Positions 32,469-41,130 of a DNA stretch of 64,000 nucleotides are shown piece after piece. Location: positions 45,078 to 109,077 of the forward strand of contig CANQVZ010000002.1 of NCBI GenBank assembly GCA_947627425.1, in the 5' to 3' direction. The notes under the pieces are model-generated. The model was not told the DNA's origin. It worked only from the letters and a program-made list of their open reading frames with translations, and made no database searches. Origin of the DNA: an uncultured Clostridia bacterium. Its GTDB lineage: Bacteria > Bacillota > Clostridia > Lachnospirales > CAG-274. How positions within the stretch are numbered: position 1 is the first letter of the stretch; every line of letters begins with the position of its first letter. The position numbers and the translations under genes are program-made.

Positions 32469-32828
32469 GTTTTAGTACTCTCTCAAAATTAGGTATAGTA
32501 AAACCTCAAATATACGCTGACATCTTTGCCCTCAGTTTTAGTACTCTCTCAAAATTAGGTATAGTAAAACTAATATGTTTTTTGCTAGTGGATACACTAG
32601 GTTTTAGTACTCTCTCAAAATTAGGTATAGTAAAACTAAACGAATGTGATAACTATGTTAAGTTAGTTTTAGTACTCTCTCAAAATTAGGTATAGTAAAA
32701 CAAGCGAGGCTACGCTCTATGCCGACAATGCGTTTTAGTACTCTCTCAAAATTAGGTATAGTAAAACTTACTCGTTTAGAGGTAACACAGTCGCCAAGTT
32801 TTAGTACTCTTTCAAAATTAGGTAAAAC
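32469..32828 (+). CRISPR. Type II-A CRISPR array, five spacers
   Basis: Five identical 36-bp repeats start at 32469, 32535, 32601, 32666 and 32732; each begins GTTTTAGTACTCTCTC and ends TAGGTATAGTAAAAC. Spacers are 30, 30, 29, 30 and 30 bp. A sixth, terminal repeat at 32798-32828 is 31 bp, with one C-to-T change and loss of TAGTA near its end, marking the distal side. The leader side (left) abuts csn2, and orientation agrees with the tracrRNA pairing. No spacer was recognised as matching this window by eye. The short array fits a system with little recent acquisition. Confidence 0.97.
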
Positions 32829-32845
32829 AAATCAAGAGGTGAACC

Positions 32846-34462
32846 ATGAAAGCAAAAAAATTTATTTCAATAATATTATCTCTCAGCATTTTTATGGCTG
32901 CGGGGTGTGGAAGTGTTGACACATCCGCGCAGGGGCAGAGCTCTGCAAGTGGCTTTACCGATGTGGCAATCACGGCTTGGTACTACGGCACCGTTACGGA
33001 AATGGCACAGAAGGGCATACTTTCGGGCTATGATGACGGCAGCTTCAAGCCCGACAACACAATAACATCGGCGGAATTTACCACTATACTTTGCAGAATA
33101 AAAGGTCTTTCGCCAAAAAGCGCGCAGACCTCGCATTGGTCGGCTCCTCTTATGCAGGCTGCTCTAGATGCGGGCTGGTATGACTATGACGAAAATCCGC
33201 CCACGGGCGAGAAATATGACCAGCCCATAATAAGACAGATCGCAGTCAAGATACTTATGAAGGCTCTTGCGGATAGCTTCAGCTATGACTACAATGTTGA
33301 GTCAGCTAAAATGAAGGATTTTTCAAAGCTTAGCGGCAGATATTATGATACCGTTCTTGCGGCATACAGCGCAGGAATTGCGGGCGGCGACAACAACGGC
33401 AACTTCAATCCGGACAAACCGCTTACAAGGGCCGAAGCCTGTACGCTTATAAAAAGGGCAATGGATAAGTATAACACGGCAGTTTCAGCGACACCTCAGA
33501 CCTCACAGTCCTCACAGCCTGCCGTAACGCCTCAGCAGACGGCGCCTGTTTCAACCGAAGCAAGGGCAGGGGGAGTGAGCCAAAACGGTCAGCTCAAGGT
33601 CGTAGGCACACAACTTTGCAACGAAAGCGGAGCTCCGGTTGTTTTAAGAGGCATGAGCAGTCATGGCTTGCAGTGGTTCCCGCAGTTCGTGTCGAATGAA
33701 TATATAAAGGCTGTAGGCGACAGAGGCGCAAATGTAATGAGATTTGCAATGTACACATCCGAGAACGGATATATACAAGATCCCTCCGTGAAGTCAACGC
33801 TTACAACTGCTGTTGACAATACGCTCAAAAACGATATGTATGCCATAATCGACTGGCATATATTAAGCGACGGCAACCCCATGACCTATGTGAATGAGGC
33901 TGAACAGTTCTTTAAGGAAATGGCAGCAAAATATAAGGACAGCAAGGGCATAATATATGAAATATGCAACGAGCCTAACGGCGGCATAAGCTGGAGCGGA
34001 AATGTAAAGCCATATGCGGAAAGAATTATTCCCGCAATAAGAGCTATAGACAACGATGCAGTGATACTTGTGGGCAACCCACAGTGGGATCAGGATCTTG
34101 ACAGCGTTGTTGCGGACAGATTGAGCTTCGATAACATTATGTACACCTGTCATTTCTATTCGGGCACTCATACTCAATGGCTCAGGGACAGGGTTTTAAA
34201 CGCCGTTAAAAACGGCATACCCATATTTGTTTCGGAGTGGGGCACAAGCGATGCCAGCGGAAACGGCGGAGTATTTGCCGACGAGACACAGAAGTGGATG
34301 GAATTTCTTTCCGCAAATAATATAAGCTGGTGCAACTGGTCTCTGTGCGACAAAAACGAGACCTCCGCTGCTCTTGTGCAGGGTTCAAACGCTTCGGACG
34401 GTCTTAGCGACAGCGAGCTCAGCGCATCGGGCAAAATAGTTTTCTCATACTTCAATAAATAA
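32846..34462 (+). CDS. SLH-domain lipoprotein with GH5 endoglucanase domain
   Basis: Surface cellulase, 538 aa. Signal peptide with lipobox MAAGC (Cys about residue 21) predicts lipid anchoring. Residues about 35-210 hold S-layer homology repeats (AYYGTVTEMAQKGILSGYDDG, GIAGGDNNGNFNPDKPLTRAEA), followed by a Ser/Thr/Gln/Pro linker and a GH5 domain (about 245-538) with acid/base Glu in YEICNEPNG and nucleophile Glu in VSEWGTSD, most like subfamily GH5_2 (beta-1,4-glucanase). Both a lipid anchor and SLH repeats are unusual together. The ATG is only 17 bases after the CRISPR array, with AAGAGGTG upstream and no clear promoter of its own. Confidence 0.9.
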   Translation: MKAKKFISIILSLSIFMAAGCGSVDTSAQGQSSASGFTDVAITAWYYGTVTEMAQKGILSGYDDGSFKPDNTITSAEFTTILCRIKGLSPKSAQTSHWSAPLMQAALDAGWYDYDENPPTGEKYDQPIIRQIAVKILMKALADSFSYDYNVESAKMKDFSKLSGRYYDTVLAAYSAGIAGGDNNGNFNPDKPLTRAEACTLIKRAMDKYNTAVSATPQTSQSSQPAVTPQQTAPVSTEARAGGVSQNGQLKVVGTQLCNESGAPVVLRGMSSHGLQWFPQFVSNEYIKAVGDRGANVMRFAMYTSENGYIQDPSVKSTLTTAVDNTLKNDMYAIIDWHILSDGNPMTYVNEAEQFFKEMAAKYKDSKGIIYEICNEPNGGISWSGNVKPYAERIIPAIRAIDNDAVILVGNPQWDQDLDSVVADRLSFDNIMYTCHFYSGTHTQWLRDRVLNAVKNGIPIFVSEWGTSDASGNGGVFADETQKWMEFLSANNISWCNWSLCDKNETSAALVQGSNASDGLSDSELSASGKIVFSYFNK

Positions 34463-34478
34463 TATTTATTTTTCAAAT

Positions 34479-34513
34479 GTATCCTCCCATTTTTGCGGGA
34501 GGATATTTTTTAG
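34479..34513 (+). terminator. Terminator of the SLH-GH5 gene
   Basis: Stem ATCCTCCC / GGGAGGAT with an 8-nt loop and a T6 tail. Confidence 0.85.
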
Positions 34514-34533
34514 AATTATTTTATATTTGGTAC

Positions 34534-34562
34534 TTGACATTACATAGTAGTTGGTGTAAAAT
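34534..34562 (+). promoter_or_regulatory. PadR-operon promoter with inverted repeat
   Basis: TTGACA (34534-34539), 17-bp spacer, TAAAAT (34557-34562). The inverted repeat TTACA-N10-TGTAA (34540-34559) fills the spacer, a likely site for autorepression by the PadR-type regulator. Confidence 0.7.
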
Positions 34563-34584
34563 AATAGTTGAAAGGAGGAATAGG

Positions 34585-34908
34585 ATGAATGTACAGTTTA
34601 AAAAGGGCGTTCTGGAGCTTATTGTTCTTTTAAGCGTTGTAAAAAAGGATATGTACGGCTACGAGCTTGTGGCAGAGGTGTCCAAGATAGTGGATGTAAA
34701 CGAAGGCACTATATATCCCTTGCTTAAACGCCTCACAAATGAGCATTACTTTGAAACCTATCTCAAGGAATCAACGGAGGGTCCTCCCAGAAAATATTAT
34801 CATCTTACGGAGGGCGGTAAGATATATATGAATAACCTAAAAAGGGAATATCTGGATTTCTTCGGCAGGGTAAGTAAATTTATAGAGGAGAGTGATAATG
34901 ATGACTAA
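34585..34908 (+). CDS. PadR-family transcriptional regulator
   Basis: 107 aa, the minimal PadR-s2 size. Winged helix-turn-helix: FKKGVLELIVLLSVVKKDMYGYELV (helix 1-2), VNEGTIYPLLKRLTNEHYF (recognition helix), wing ESTEGPPRKYYHLTEGG, then a short C-terminal dimerisation helix. Such regulators often sit before HAAS/DUF1700 membrane proteins, as here, and repress their own operon. ATG 34585 follows AAAGGAGG. Its stop overlaps the next gene by 11 bases. Confidence 0.95.
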   Translation: MNVQFKKGVLELIVLLSVVKKDMYGYELVAEVSKIVDVNEGTIYPLLKRLTNEHYFETYLKESTEGPPRKYYHLTEGGKIYMNNLKREYLDFFGRVSKFIEESDNDD

Positions 34909-35878
34909 AAACGAGCTTGTTACATATCTTGAGAACAGACTTTCCGTGCTAAACAAGGCGGAGAGAGACGATATAATAAACGAATACCTCCAGCATATAG
35001 AAAACAAGCTTTCGGAGGGAATGACGGAGAGCGAGGCTATAAATACGCTAGGCAATATAGCGGACATGGTAAACGAAACACTTTCCGCTTATAATGTAGA
35101 TCCGGAATATGACAGCAATTCGGGACAGTCCACAAAGAAAAAGGGAGAAAACATAAAAAACATTATTTCAAACGGAATTGTTAAAATAAGAGCCGCCTTG
35201 AAGGCTTTTACCGATTACATACTCGGACAGAAGGCATCGGAGCTGCTTTTGTTCCTGCTCAAGACGATAATATTGTTCTGTATTTTGTGCGCTCTTTTCG
35301 GCGCAGGCTTTTTAGTCGTTGAATTGCTTATTGAAGGTCTTGACGCTTTGACGGGAACTCGCGATATATTTGAAGTTGTGCTGAATGTTTTATACATCAT
35401 GATTGTTTTTCCGACATTTGTATATATATTTATAAGATATATTTCCATGCACATAAAGAGAAATAAAAAGGCATCGGATGTTAAAACGGATTTTTCCGCC
35501 ATAAAAAAGACTATCGGAGAAAAAGCCGACGAGTATAAACGCGAAAGAGAAGAAAGGCGTCAAGCAAAAGAAGCTATGAACAGAAGCTTTTATAAAGATA
35601 TATGTTCTTTTGTCAAAAGACTTGTTTCATTTCTCATAAAGGCGGCTGTATTTTGCATTAAGCTGTTTTTTGTGCTTTTCTGTCTTATACCCGCAGCGTT
35701 TATGCTCATGGTCAGTATAGTGGTTTTTGCCTTTCTGCTGGTTTTTGCCGTTATGGGCTATCCCTGCATAGGCTTTTGCATAGCTATGCTTGGCTTTGAT
35801 ATGTCGGCGGTTTCAATATTTGTTATTCTGATAAAGATTTTGTTTTTCAGAAAAAAGGAGGTTGCTGCAAATGAGTAA
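34898..35878 (+). CDS. HAAS/DUF1700-domain membrane protein
   Basis: 326 aa. The N-terminal HAAS-type helical domain (TKNELVTYLENRLSVLNKAERDDIINEYLQHIENKL) is followed by helices in the membrane near residues 110-140 (LLLFLLKTIILFCILCALFGAGFLV), 160-185, and a C-terminal pair (VFCIKLFFVLFCLIPAAFMLMVSIVVFAFLLVFAVMGY region). A charged loop (KADEYKREREERRQAKEA) lies between. HAAS domains commonly pair with PadR regulators and act in membrane or antibiotic stress signalling; the precise role is unknown. ATG 34898 follows GAGGAG. It is translationally coupled on both sides. Confidence 0.82.
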   Translation: MMTKNELVTYLENRLSVLNKAERDDIINEYLQHIENKLSEGMTESEAINTLGNIADMVNETLSAYNVDPEYDSNSGQSTKKKGENIKNIISNGIVKIRAALKAFTDYILGQKASELLLFLLKTIILFCILCALFGAGFLVVELLIEGLDALTGTRDIFEVVLNVLYIMIVFPTFVYIFIRYISMHIKRNKKASDVKTDFSAIKKTIGEKADEYKREREERRQAKEAMNRSFYKDICSFVKRLVSFLIKAAVFCIKLFFVLFCLIPAAFMLMVSIVVFAFLLVFAVMGYPCIGFCIAMLGFDMSAVSIFVILIKILFFRKKEVAANE

Positions 35879-36716
35879 ATTTTATAAAATTATGCTTATT
35901 ATCCTTCTTGCGGGACTTGTCATAACGGGCATAGGCACAGCCGTTGCCGTTATGGAGGTGTACGGTTTGGAATATAAGGGCGAAAAATATGACAATACGG
36001 ACATTGAATATACGCAGACAGAGCTTGAACTGCCCGATAATCTGGCAAAAATATTCTATACCGACTTCAACATGGAATTTACGGAGGATGAGACCTTGCC
36101 GTATAATAAGGTCATTATAGAGCTGGGACACAGAGCGGACTATGAGGTAGAGCCAAATTGTAATGTACAGACAGACCTGTATCTATATAATTTTTCTACG
36201 GACAATAAGTCAAAATATCCCGTCAACAAGCTTGTTATAGGTTGGTCGGCTCACAGTGATTTTGAGGAGTTTGATATTTTCAAGACCTTTCTGGATGACA
36301 TAAAGAACGGAGAAATATATTCCTATGACAGACCCTTGTCCATGAATGTTACAATAAGGGGTTCAAAGGCATCGCTTGAAAGATTTGCTCTTCTTCCCGA
36401 CAACTACGAGCTTCGTTATTATGATAAAGAAGCGCTTGAAGAAAGCGAAGAAAGCGTTATTGACGAGGCTGAACAGGAACAGATAAGCGAAAACATAGAG
36501 GCAAGAGACAGCAGCTCGGTTATTGAGCCCGAGCGCATAATAAACAGCGATGAGGGCGCAAGCGTATATACTGCGCCCGAATACGAGGAAGGAGAGTTAA
36601 AGCTTGTGCCGTCCGAGAACTATATACCCAAGGGTGAGGAGGGAATGGTAAAAGTTGTTCCCGTAGAGCCTGTTGCTCCAAACACCGAAAAATACGCGTA
36701 TTCATATGAGCAATAA
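35871..36716 (+). CDS. Hypothetical membrane-anchored extracellular protein of the PadR module
   Basis: 281 aa. One N-terminal membrane segment (MLIILLAGLVITGIGTAVAVM) anchors an extracytoplasmic domain of about 160 residues with beta-rich patterns, loosely like the DUF4097-type partners seen in other PadR/HAAS operons but without clear motif support. The C-terminal 90 residues are acidic and Pro/Val-rich (EQEQISENIEARDSSSV, VKVVPVEPVAPN), probably disordered. ATG 35871 follows AAGGAGG and overlaps the HAAS gene by eight bases. Function unknown. Confidence 0.75.
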   Translation: MSKFYKIMLIILLAGLVITGIGTAVAVMEVYGLEYKGEKYDNTDIEYTQTELELPDNLAKIFYTDFNMEFTEDETLPYNKVIIELGHRADYEVEPNCNVQTDLYLYNFSTDNKSKYPVNKLVIGWSAHSDFEEFDIFKTFLDDIKNGEIYSYDRPLSMNVTIRGSKASLERFALLPDNYELRYYDKEALEESEESVIDEAEQEQISENIEARDSSSVIEPERIINSDEGASVYTAPEYEEGELKLVPSENYIPKGEEGMVKVVPVEPVAPNTEKYAYSYEQ

Positions 36717-36727
36717 TTAAATTGATT

Positions 36728-36768
36728 TAAAGGGAGAGGCAACTATCTCCCTTTAATATTACTTTTAT
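36728..36768 (+). terminator. Probable terminator of the PadR operon
   Basis: Stem AAAGGGAGA / TCTCCCTTT with an 8-nt loop; the T tract is interrupted, so termination may be partial. Confidence 0.55.
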
Positions 36769-36774
36769 ATTACA
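36759..36774 (+). promoter_or_regulatory. Direct-repeat activator-like site (copy 1)
   Basis: TTACTTTTATATTACA contains two TTAC units 11 bp apart. The identical 16-mer occurs at 57476, at nearly the same distance from the -10 (36809 here) of another wall-protein gene. Confidence 0.4.
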
Positions 36775-36849
36775 TTTCGGGGGGGTAGATTATATATTTA
36801 ATTTGTGTTATAATGTACTCAATAAACAAGCGAAAAGAGGTAAATTACA

Positions 36850-38820
36850 ATGAAAAAGGCTTTTTTGATATTAGCGCTTACGGCAGCTATGGCAGCTTCT
36901 GTCAATGCAAGCGAACTTAAGCGTATAGGCAACACGCCTTATTATCACTATATCGACGACAGAGGTATGCTTGAATTCTGCGATGAGGACGGAAAGTTTA
37001 TAAAAGAGGCTCCCTATTTCTGGGCAGAGGAGGAAGGCACGGGCATAGTATTCAAAGACAAGGAAAAGCTTATGTGCGGTATAATGGATATGGAGCTTAA
37101 TATCGTTGTGGAGCCTATATATTCCGAGATAGAATATAATGACAACACGGGTGCCTTCAACTGCCGTATCGACAATGACGACACATATACTATGGACTAT
37201 TACGACAGCAATTTCAACAAAATACCACAGCCCTTGGACATAAGTCCTATTGATTCAACTCAATATTACGCTCTCAAGGTGATAGGCGATGATCACCCGC
37301 ATACCTACTATATTTGCGACAAGGACGGAAATAAGCTCATAGACGAAGGCTATTATTCCTTGGAGGGCGCAGGCGGCAGCATAATTGCCGAAAAAATGGA
37401 CAGCCATGATAAGGGTATATATGACGACAAGCTCAATGCTGCCGTGCCTTTTGAATATGCCACGGTGTCATTCAGAAACGACAGATTTTATTGCGAAAAA
37501 TTTGTAGACCACAAGAAGGAAACTCTATGTCTTTATGCGGATTTCACGCCCGCAGTCAATGTTGAATCTATTTATTCCACGCCATATTTCACAAAGCAGG
37601 GCGAAGACGGTCTTTATTATATATGTGATGAAAACGGCAGCACACTTAAGGAACAGGGCTTTGCAGAAATCCACTCCGCAGGCGGCGGCATTGTTGTCAG
37701 AAGCAGCGATAAATATCCGTATTACTATGGTATGCTTGACAGCAGGCTCAACAATGTTATAGACGAGAAATATTATTATATAAACACAAACGGCTCGGGT
37801 GACTACCTTTGCTATCTTGACGGAAAAATAGACATATACGACAAGAGCACCGCCAAGCTCACGGGCAGCGAAAATTCCGACATGATTTTTGTGAAGCCTC
37901 TCAAAGGCTCGGACGGAAAGTATATTTACGATCAGACGGCTTACACCAATGAGTATCTGACCAAAATTGTGCGTATTATAGACGGCGAAGGCAAATCATA
38001 CACAGAGCTTGGCTACATGGGCATAGACGACACCGTACAGCCGGGCAATACCGTCATTGTGCATGGGATCATGGGACATTCCGACCCCACAACAGGTGTT
38101 TTGGATTCAAATTATAGGCTCATATGCGGCATGAGCTACGGCGACAAGTATGTCAAGGAGGAAAACGGCGTTGTATATATAGAGGCTGTGTGGGAAGGCT
38201 CTGAAACCGAATATTACGACCTAAACGGCAAAAAGTATAACACAAAGACGGAGGTCATTTCCGCAGGCAATATATCAGAGCCCAGCAGCTGGGCTGTGCA
38301 GAGCATAAAAGATGCTATAGAGTTGGGCTTTGTGCCCACCGAGCTTCAAGCCGACTACAGAAAGAATATAACAAGGCAGGAATTTTGCCGTCTTGCAATG
38401 GAGCTTTATTCCTTAAAGACGGGCTATAAGGTAGACATGACGGCTCAAAGTCCCTTTGTAGATGTCTCCGATCCCTATATTACCGCGGCATACGGCTTTA
38501 AAATAACATCCGGAACGGGCGATAGGATCTTTTCTCCCGACAAGAACATAACAAGGCAGGAATCCGCTGTGATGCTCCGCAATGTTGCCTCTCTGCTTGG
38601 AATAGAGAGCGACAGCAGCGCATCAAAATTTGTGGATGAAAGCTACTTCGCGGCTTGGGCAAAGGATGCTATATATTCCGTAGCTTCTATGAAAAGCGGA
38701 GATACCTTCGTTATGGCAGGCACGGGCGAGGGCAAGTTCTCCCCGTGGATGAACTACACAAGAGAACAGGCTATAGCCACAATGCTTAGGCTCTATAACT
38801 GCGGCAGCGCAGACAAATAA
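36850..38820 (+). CDS. Secreted WG-repeat protein with C-terminal SLH domains
   Basis: 656 aa exported surface protein. Signal peptide KKAFLILALTAAMAASVNA. Residues about 25-470 are repeated beta units of the WG (KWG-like) kind, visible as recurring 'Y-I-C-D-x-x-G-x' and 'GIYD/GMLDSRLN' segments (for example YYICDKDGNKLIDEGYY, YYICDENGSTLKEQGFA). The C-terminal 180 residues hold three SLH motifs (SIKDAIELGFVP, ITRQEFCRLAMEL, FSPDKNITRQESAVMLRN), anchoring it to cell-wall polymers. Its ligand is unknown. The TATAAT at 36809-36814 lies about 35 bases before ATG 36850. Confidence 0.82.
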   Translation: MKKAFLILALTAAMAASVNASELKRIGNTPYYHYIDDRGMLEFCDEDGKFIKEAPYFWAEEEGTGIVFKDKEKLMCGIMDMELNIVVEPIYSEIEYNDNTGAFNCRIDNDDTYTMDYYDSNFNKIPQPLDISPIDSTQYYALKVIGDDHPHTYYICDKDGNKLIDEGYYSLEGAGGSIIAEKMDSHDKGIYDDKLNAAVPFEYATVSFRNDRFYCEKFVDHKKETLCLYADFTPAVNVESIYSTPYFTKQGEDGLYYICDENGSTLKEQGFAEIHSAGGGIVVRSSDKYPYYYGMLDSRLNNVIDEKYYYINTNGSGDYLCYLDGKIDIYDKSTAKLTGSENSDMIFVKPLKGSDGKYIYDQTAYTNEYLTKIVRIIDGEGKSYTELGYMGIDDTVQPGNTVIVHGIMGHSDPTTGVLDSNYRLICGMSYGDKYVKEENGVVYIEAVWEGSETEYYDLNGKKYNTKTEVISAGNISEPSSWAVQSIKDAIELGFVPTELQADYRKNITRQEFCRLAMELYSLKTGYKVDMTAQSPFVDVSDPYITAAYGFKITSGTGDRIFSPDKNITRQESAVMLRNVASLLGIESDSSASKFVDESYFAAWAKDAIYSVASMKSGDTFVMAGTGEGKFSPWMNYTREQAIATMLRLYNCGSADK

Positions 38821-38830
38821 ATATTAAAAT

Positions 38831-38865
38831 GAAAGCCCCCGTATACACTTCGGGAGCTTTTTTTA
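38831..38865 (+). terminator. Terminator of the WG-SLH gene
   Basis: Stem AAAGC-CCCG / CGGG-GCTTT (one mismatch) followed by T7. Confidence 0.7.
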
Positions 38866-38875
38866 TTAAAAAATA

Positions 38876-38904
38876 TTGTCATAAGTCACTCGCCGTGCTA
38901 TAAT
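38876..38904 (+). promoter_or_regulatory. Promoter of the LRR-dockerin gene
   Basis: TTGTCA (38876-38881), 17-bp spacer, TATAAT (38899-38904), about 42 bases before ATG 38946. Confidence 0.75.
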
Positions 38905-38945
38905 ATAATCAAATATAATCAATAAGCACCCAACGGAGGCATAAT

Positions 38946-41012
38946 ATGTTTTACAGAAGAACGGCATATATTATATTATGCATAGCGCTTGTTTTTTCCT
39001 TCCCCGCATACAGCATTAATGCGGCTATCGACAAAAACGAGATACAAGACGGCGTCAGAATGGCAGCTCAGCCTTCGCGCAGCAGAGTTTTTGCGGAGGA
39101 AATTAGCAGCATAAACAACAAAATAAGCCTATTTTCCGTAGCCGAGGAGCCTGCCTCCGTAGATTTCAGAGCGCTTTATACCGATGGCTCCGGTAAAATA
39201 AAGAGCATATTGCTCATGTGTGAAGGCGAAAACTTCGGCGGCAATATAACATTGAATATAAACGGCATCTCTCATGATGTCACATCCGCTCCCGACAGCA
39301 TAGGCTATATTTATGAGGAGCTTTCCGCAGATAATATATCGGCAGTCGATAACATTGATATTACCATTTCATTTGGTGACAGCAAAAAAACTATAAATGC
39401 CGATCCCGTCATGATAACGGAAACATCCGACAAATGGCTTACTTCGGAGGATGGTCACAGTCTTTATTACTACATGGGCGATAGCGCCGATGTTGTCGTA
39501 CCCAATTTCTACGACGGCAAACCCATAACTATAGTCGGCGGCGCTGTAAATTCCGCTGATGAATACGAAAATATAACTGCTAAGAACGAATTTAAGAATA
39601 TAAAAACAGTCAGTCTGTCCGAGGGCATACGCACGGTGAGCTTTTATGCTTTCAGCGAGACACCTGTTTCCGAGGTAAGCTTTAATTCGGATTTGAAAAA
39701 TATATGTGTAGGCGCCTTCGCAAAGTGCGAATCGCTTACAACGCCTGTTTCTATTCCCTCGGGACTGGAATATCTGGGCGGCTATGCCTTTTATGGATGT
39801 ATAAATCTCAAAGGCGGCATTACGTTGCCCGGCAGCATAGTCGAGGTAGGCGAGGCTACATTTTACAACTGCCATTCCATGAACGGTGCTCTCGTGCTTG
39901 AGGACGGCATAACCGACATTGGCTGTCTTTCCTTCGGTTCGAGCAGCTCCTCAACAGGCTTCACATCTGTTTCTTTGCCGTCTACGCTCAAAAATATAGG
40001 ACCTTATGCCTTCCAGTTCTGCACGCATATAAGTACAATAACTCTCCCTGAAGGTCTTGAAGTCATATCCGATGGCGCTTTCGACCATATGACGGGCATA
40101 ACGGACGAAAAAATGGTCATTCCTTCGACCGTTCACACCATAGGCGGAGATTACGGAGCTAACGCAGGCGAAAACACGGGCTACGGCGGACATATATTCT
40201 ACGACTTGGGAAAAAATGAAAGCTTTAAAGCCTTTGAGGTTGCGGACGGCAACCAATATTTCAAGGCAGTCGACGGCGTTCTTTACTCTGCGGACATGAC
40301 GCGTATGCTCGCTTATCCCAGGGGCAGGGTGGGCAAAACATTTGAAATATCGGAGGGCGTCACACAGATTGACGAAATGGCTTTTTCGAGAGCCTGCAAT
40401 CTGGATGAGGTGGTACTCCCCAACAGCTATGTTATAAACAAGGACCTTCCCAAAAACATCCTCAATCAAGACGCCAATACGCTTTCTGCGGCGCTCTATG
40501 TTTATACATCCGTCAAAAGCGTAAATGTCAAGCCCGATAATCCGAATTATATTTCCGTTGATGGTATGATTTATTCTGCGGACAAAAAAAGCCTTTGGTA
40601 TATTCCCACGCAGCACAGCGGAGATGTTATCATACAAGACGGCACAGAACGCATGGAAAAGGGTTGCGTATTCACGGGCAAAAAGGAGTTTACGGGCTGG
40701 GGGAAAATTATTATCCCGTCCTCGGTCAGCTACATAGAAGGAATTGTTGTCGAATACATAAACGCTTATCATAAGGGCAGCGCAGTGCTTGAAGATAGTG
40801 CTGATTATGTTATTGAGGATGACGGTGCTCTTGTATTGATAGGAGATGCTAACAATGACACAAGGATAGACAAAACCGATGCAATTAGTATACTAATGCA
40901 TTTGAGTGGGATCGATATCAAAAAATCTGAATTTTGCAAAAACGCAGCGGATATCAACAAAAATGGCGAAGTTGACCTCATTGATGCGGTAATAATATTA
41001 AAAAACATATGA
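38946..41012 (+). CDS. Secreted BspA-type leucine-rich repeat protein with type I dockerin
   Basis: 688 aa. Signal peptide RTAYIILCIALVFSFPAYSINA; an N-terminal region to about 200; BspA-like LRR_5 repeats (about 200-590) recurring as 'I-G-x-x-A-F-x-x-C-x-x-L' (VCVGAFAKCESLTTPVSIPS, YLGGYAFYGCINL, NIGPYAFQFCTHIS); and a C-terminal type I dockerin of two calcium loops, GDANNDTRIDKTDAISIL and ADINKNGEVDLIDAVIIL. The dockerin predicts docking to a cohesin scaffold, so this may be a cellulosome-like or cell-surface component. No cohesin is in the window. GGAGG before ATG 38946. Confidence 0.9.
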   Translation: MFYRRTAYIILCIALVFSFPAYSINAAIDKNEIQDGVRMAAQPSRSRVFAEEISSINNKISLFSVAEEPASVDFRALYTDGSGKIKSILLMCEGENFGGNITLNINGISHDVTSAPDSIGYIYEELSADNISAVDNIDITISFGDSKKTINADPVMITETSDKWLTSEDGHSLYYYMGDSADVVVPNFYDGKPITIVGGAVNSADEYENITAKNEFKNIKTVSLSEGIRTVSFYAFSETPVSEVSFNSDLKNICVGAFAKCESLTTPVSIPSGLEYLGGYAFYGCINLKGGITLPGSIVEVGEATFYNCHSMNGALVLEDGITDIGCLSFGSSSSSTGFTSVSLPSTLKNIGPYAFQFCTHISTITLPEGLEVISDGAFDHMTGITDEKMVIPSTVHTIGGDYGANAGENTGYGGHIFYDLGKNESFKAFEVADGNQYFKAVDGVLYSADMTRMLAYPRGRVGKTFEISEGVTQIDEMAFSRACNLDEVVLPNSYVINKDLPKNILNQDANTLSAALYVYTSVKSVNVKPDNPNYISVDGMIYSADKKSLWYIPTQHSGDVIIQDGTERMEKGCVFTGKKEFTGWGKIIIPSSVSYIEGIVVEYINAYHKGSAVLEDSADYVIEDDGALVLIGDANNDTRIDKTDAISILMHLSGIDIKKSEFCKNAADINKNGEVDLIDAVIILKNI

Positions 41013-41049
41013 CTGCATAGTGATAATGTACAAAATTAGTTCATATTTA

Positions 41050-41078
41050 TTGACTTATTTCGTGTTTTATTATATAAT
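41050..41078 (+). promoter_or_regulatory. Promoter of the pseudopilin operon
   Basis: TTGACT (41050-41055), 17-bp spacer, TATAAT (41073-41078), about 50 bases before ATG 41131. Confidence 0.75.
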
Positions 41079-41130
41079 ATTTGTGGTATTTGGTGAAATT
41101 GTGTATTTTTCGTTAAGAAGGTATGATTTT

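Noticed and set aside
32469..32828. Self-targeting spacers against this window
   Set aside because: By-eye comparison found no match of any spacer elsewhere in the window. A full genome search would be needed to decide.
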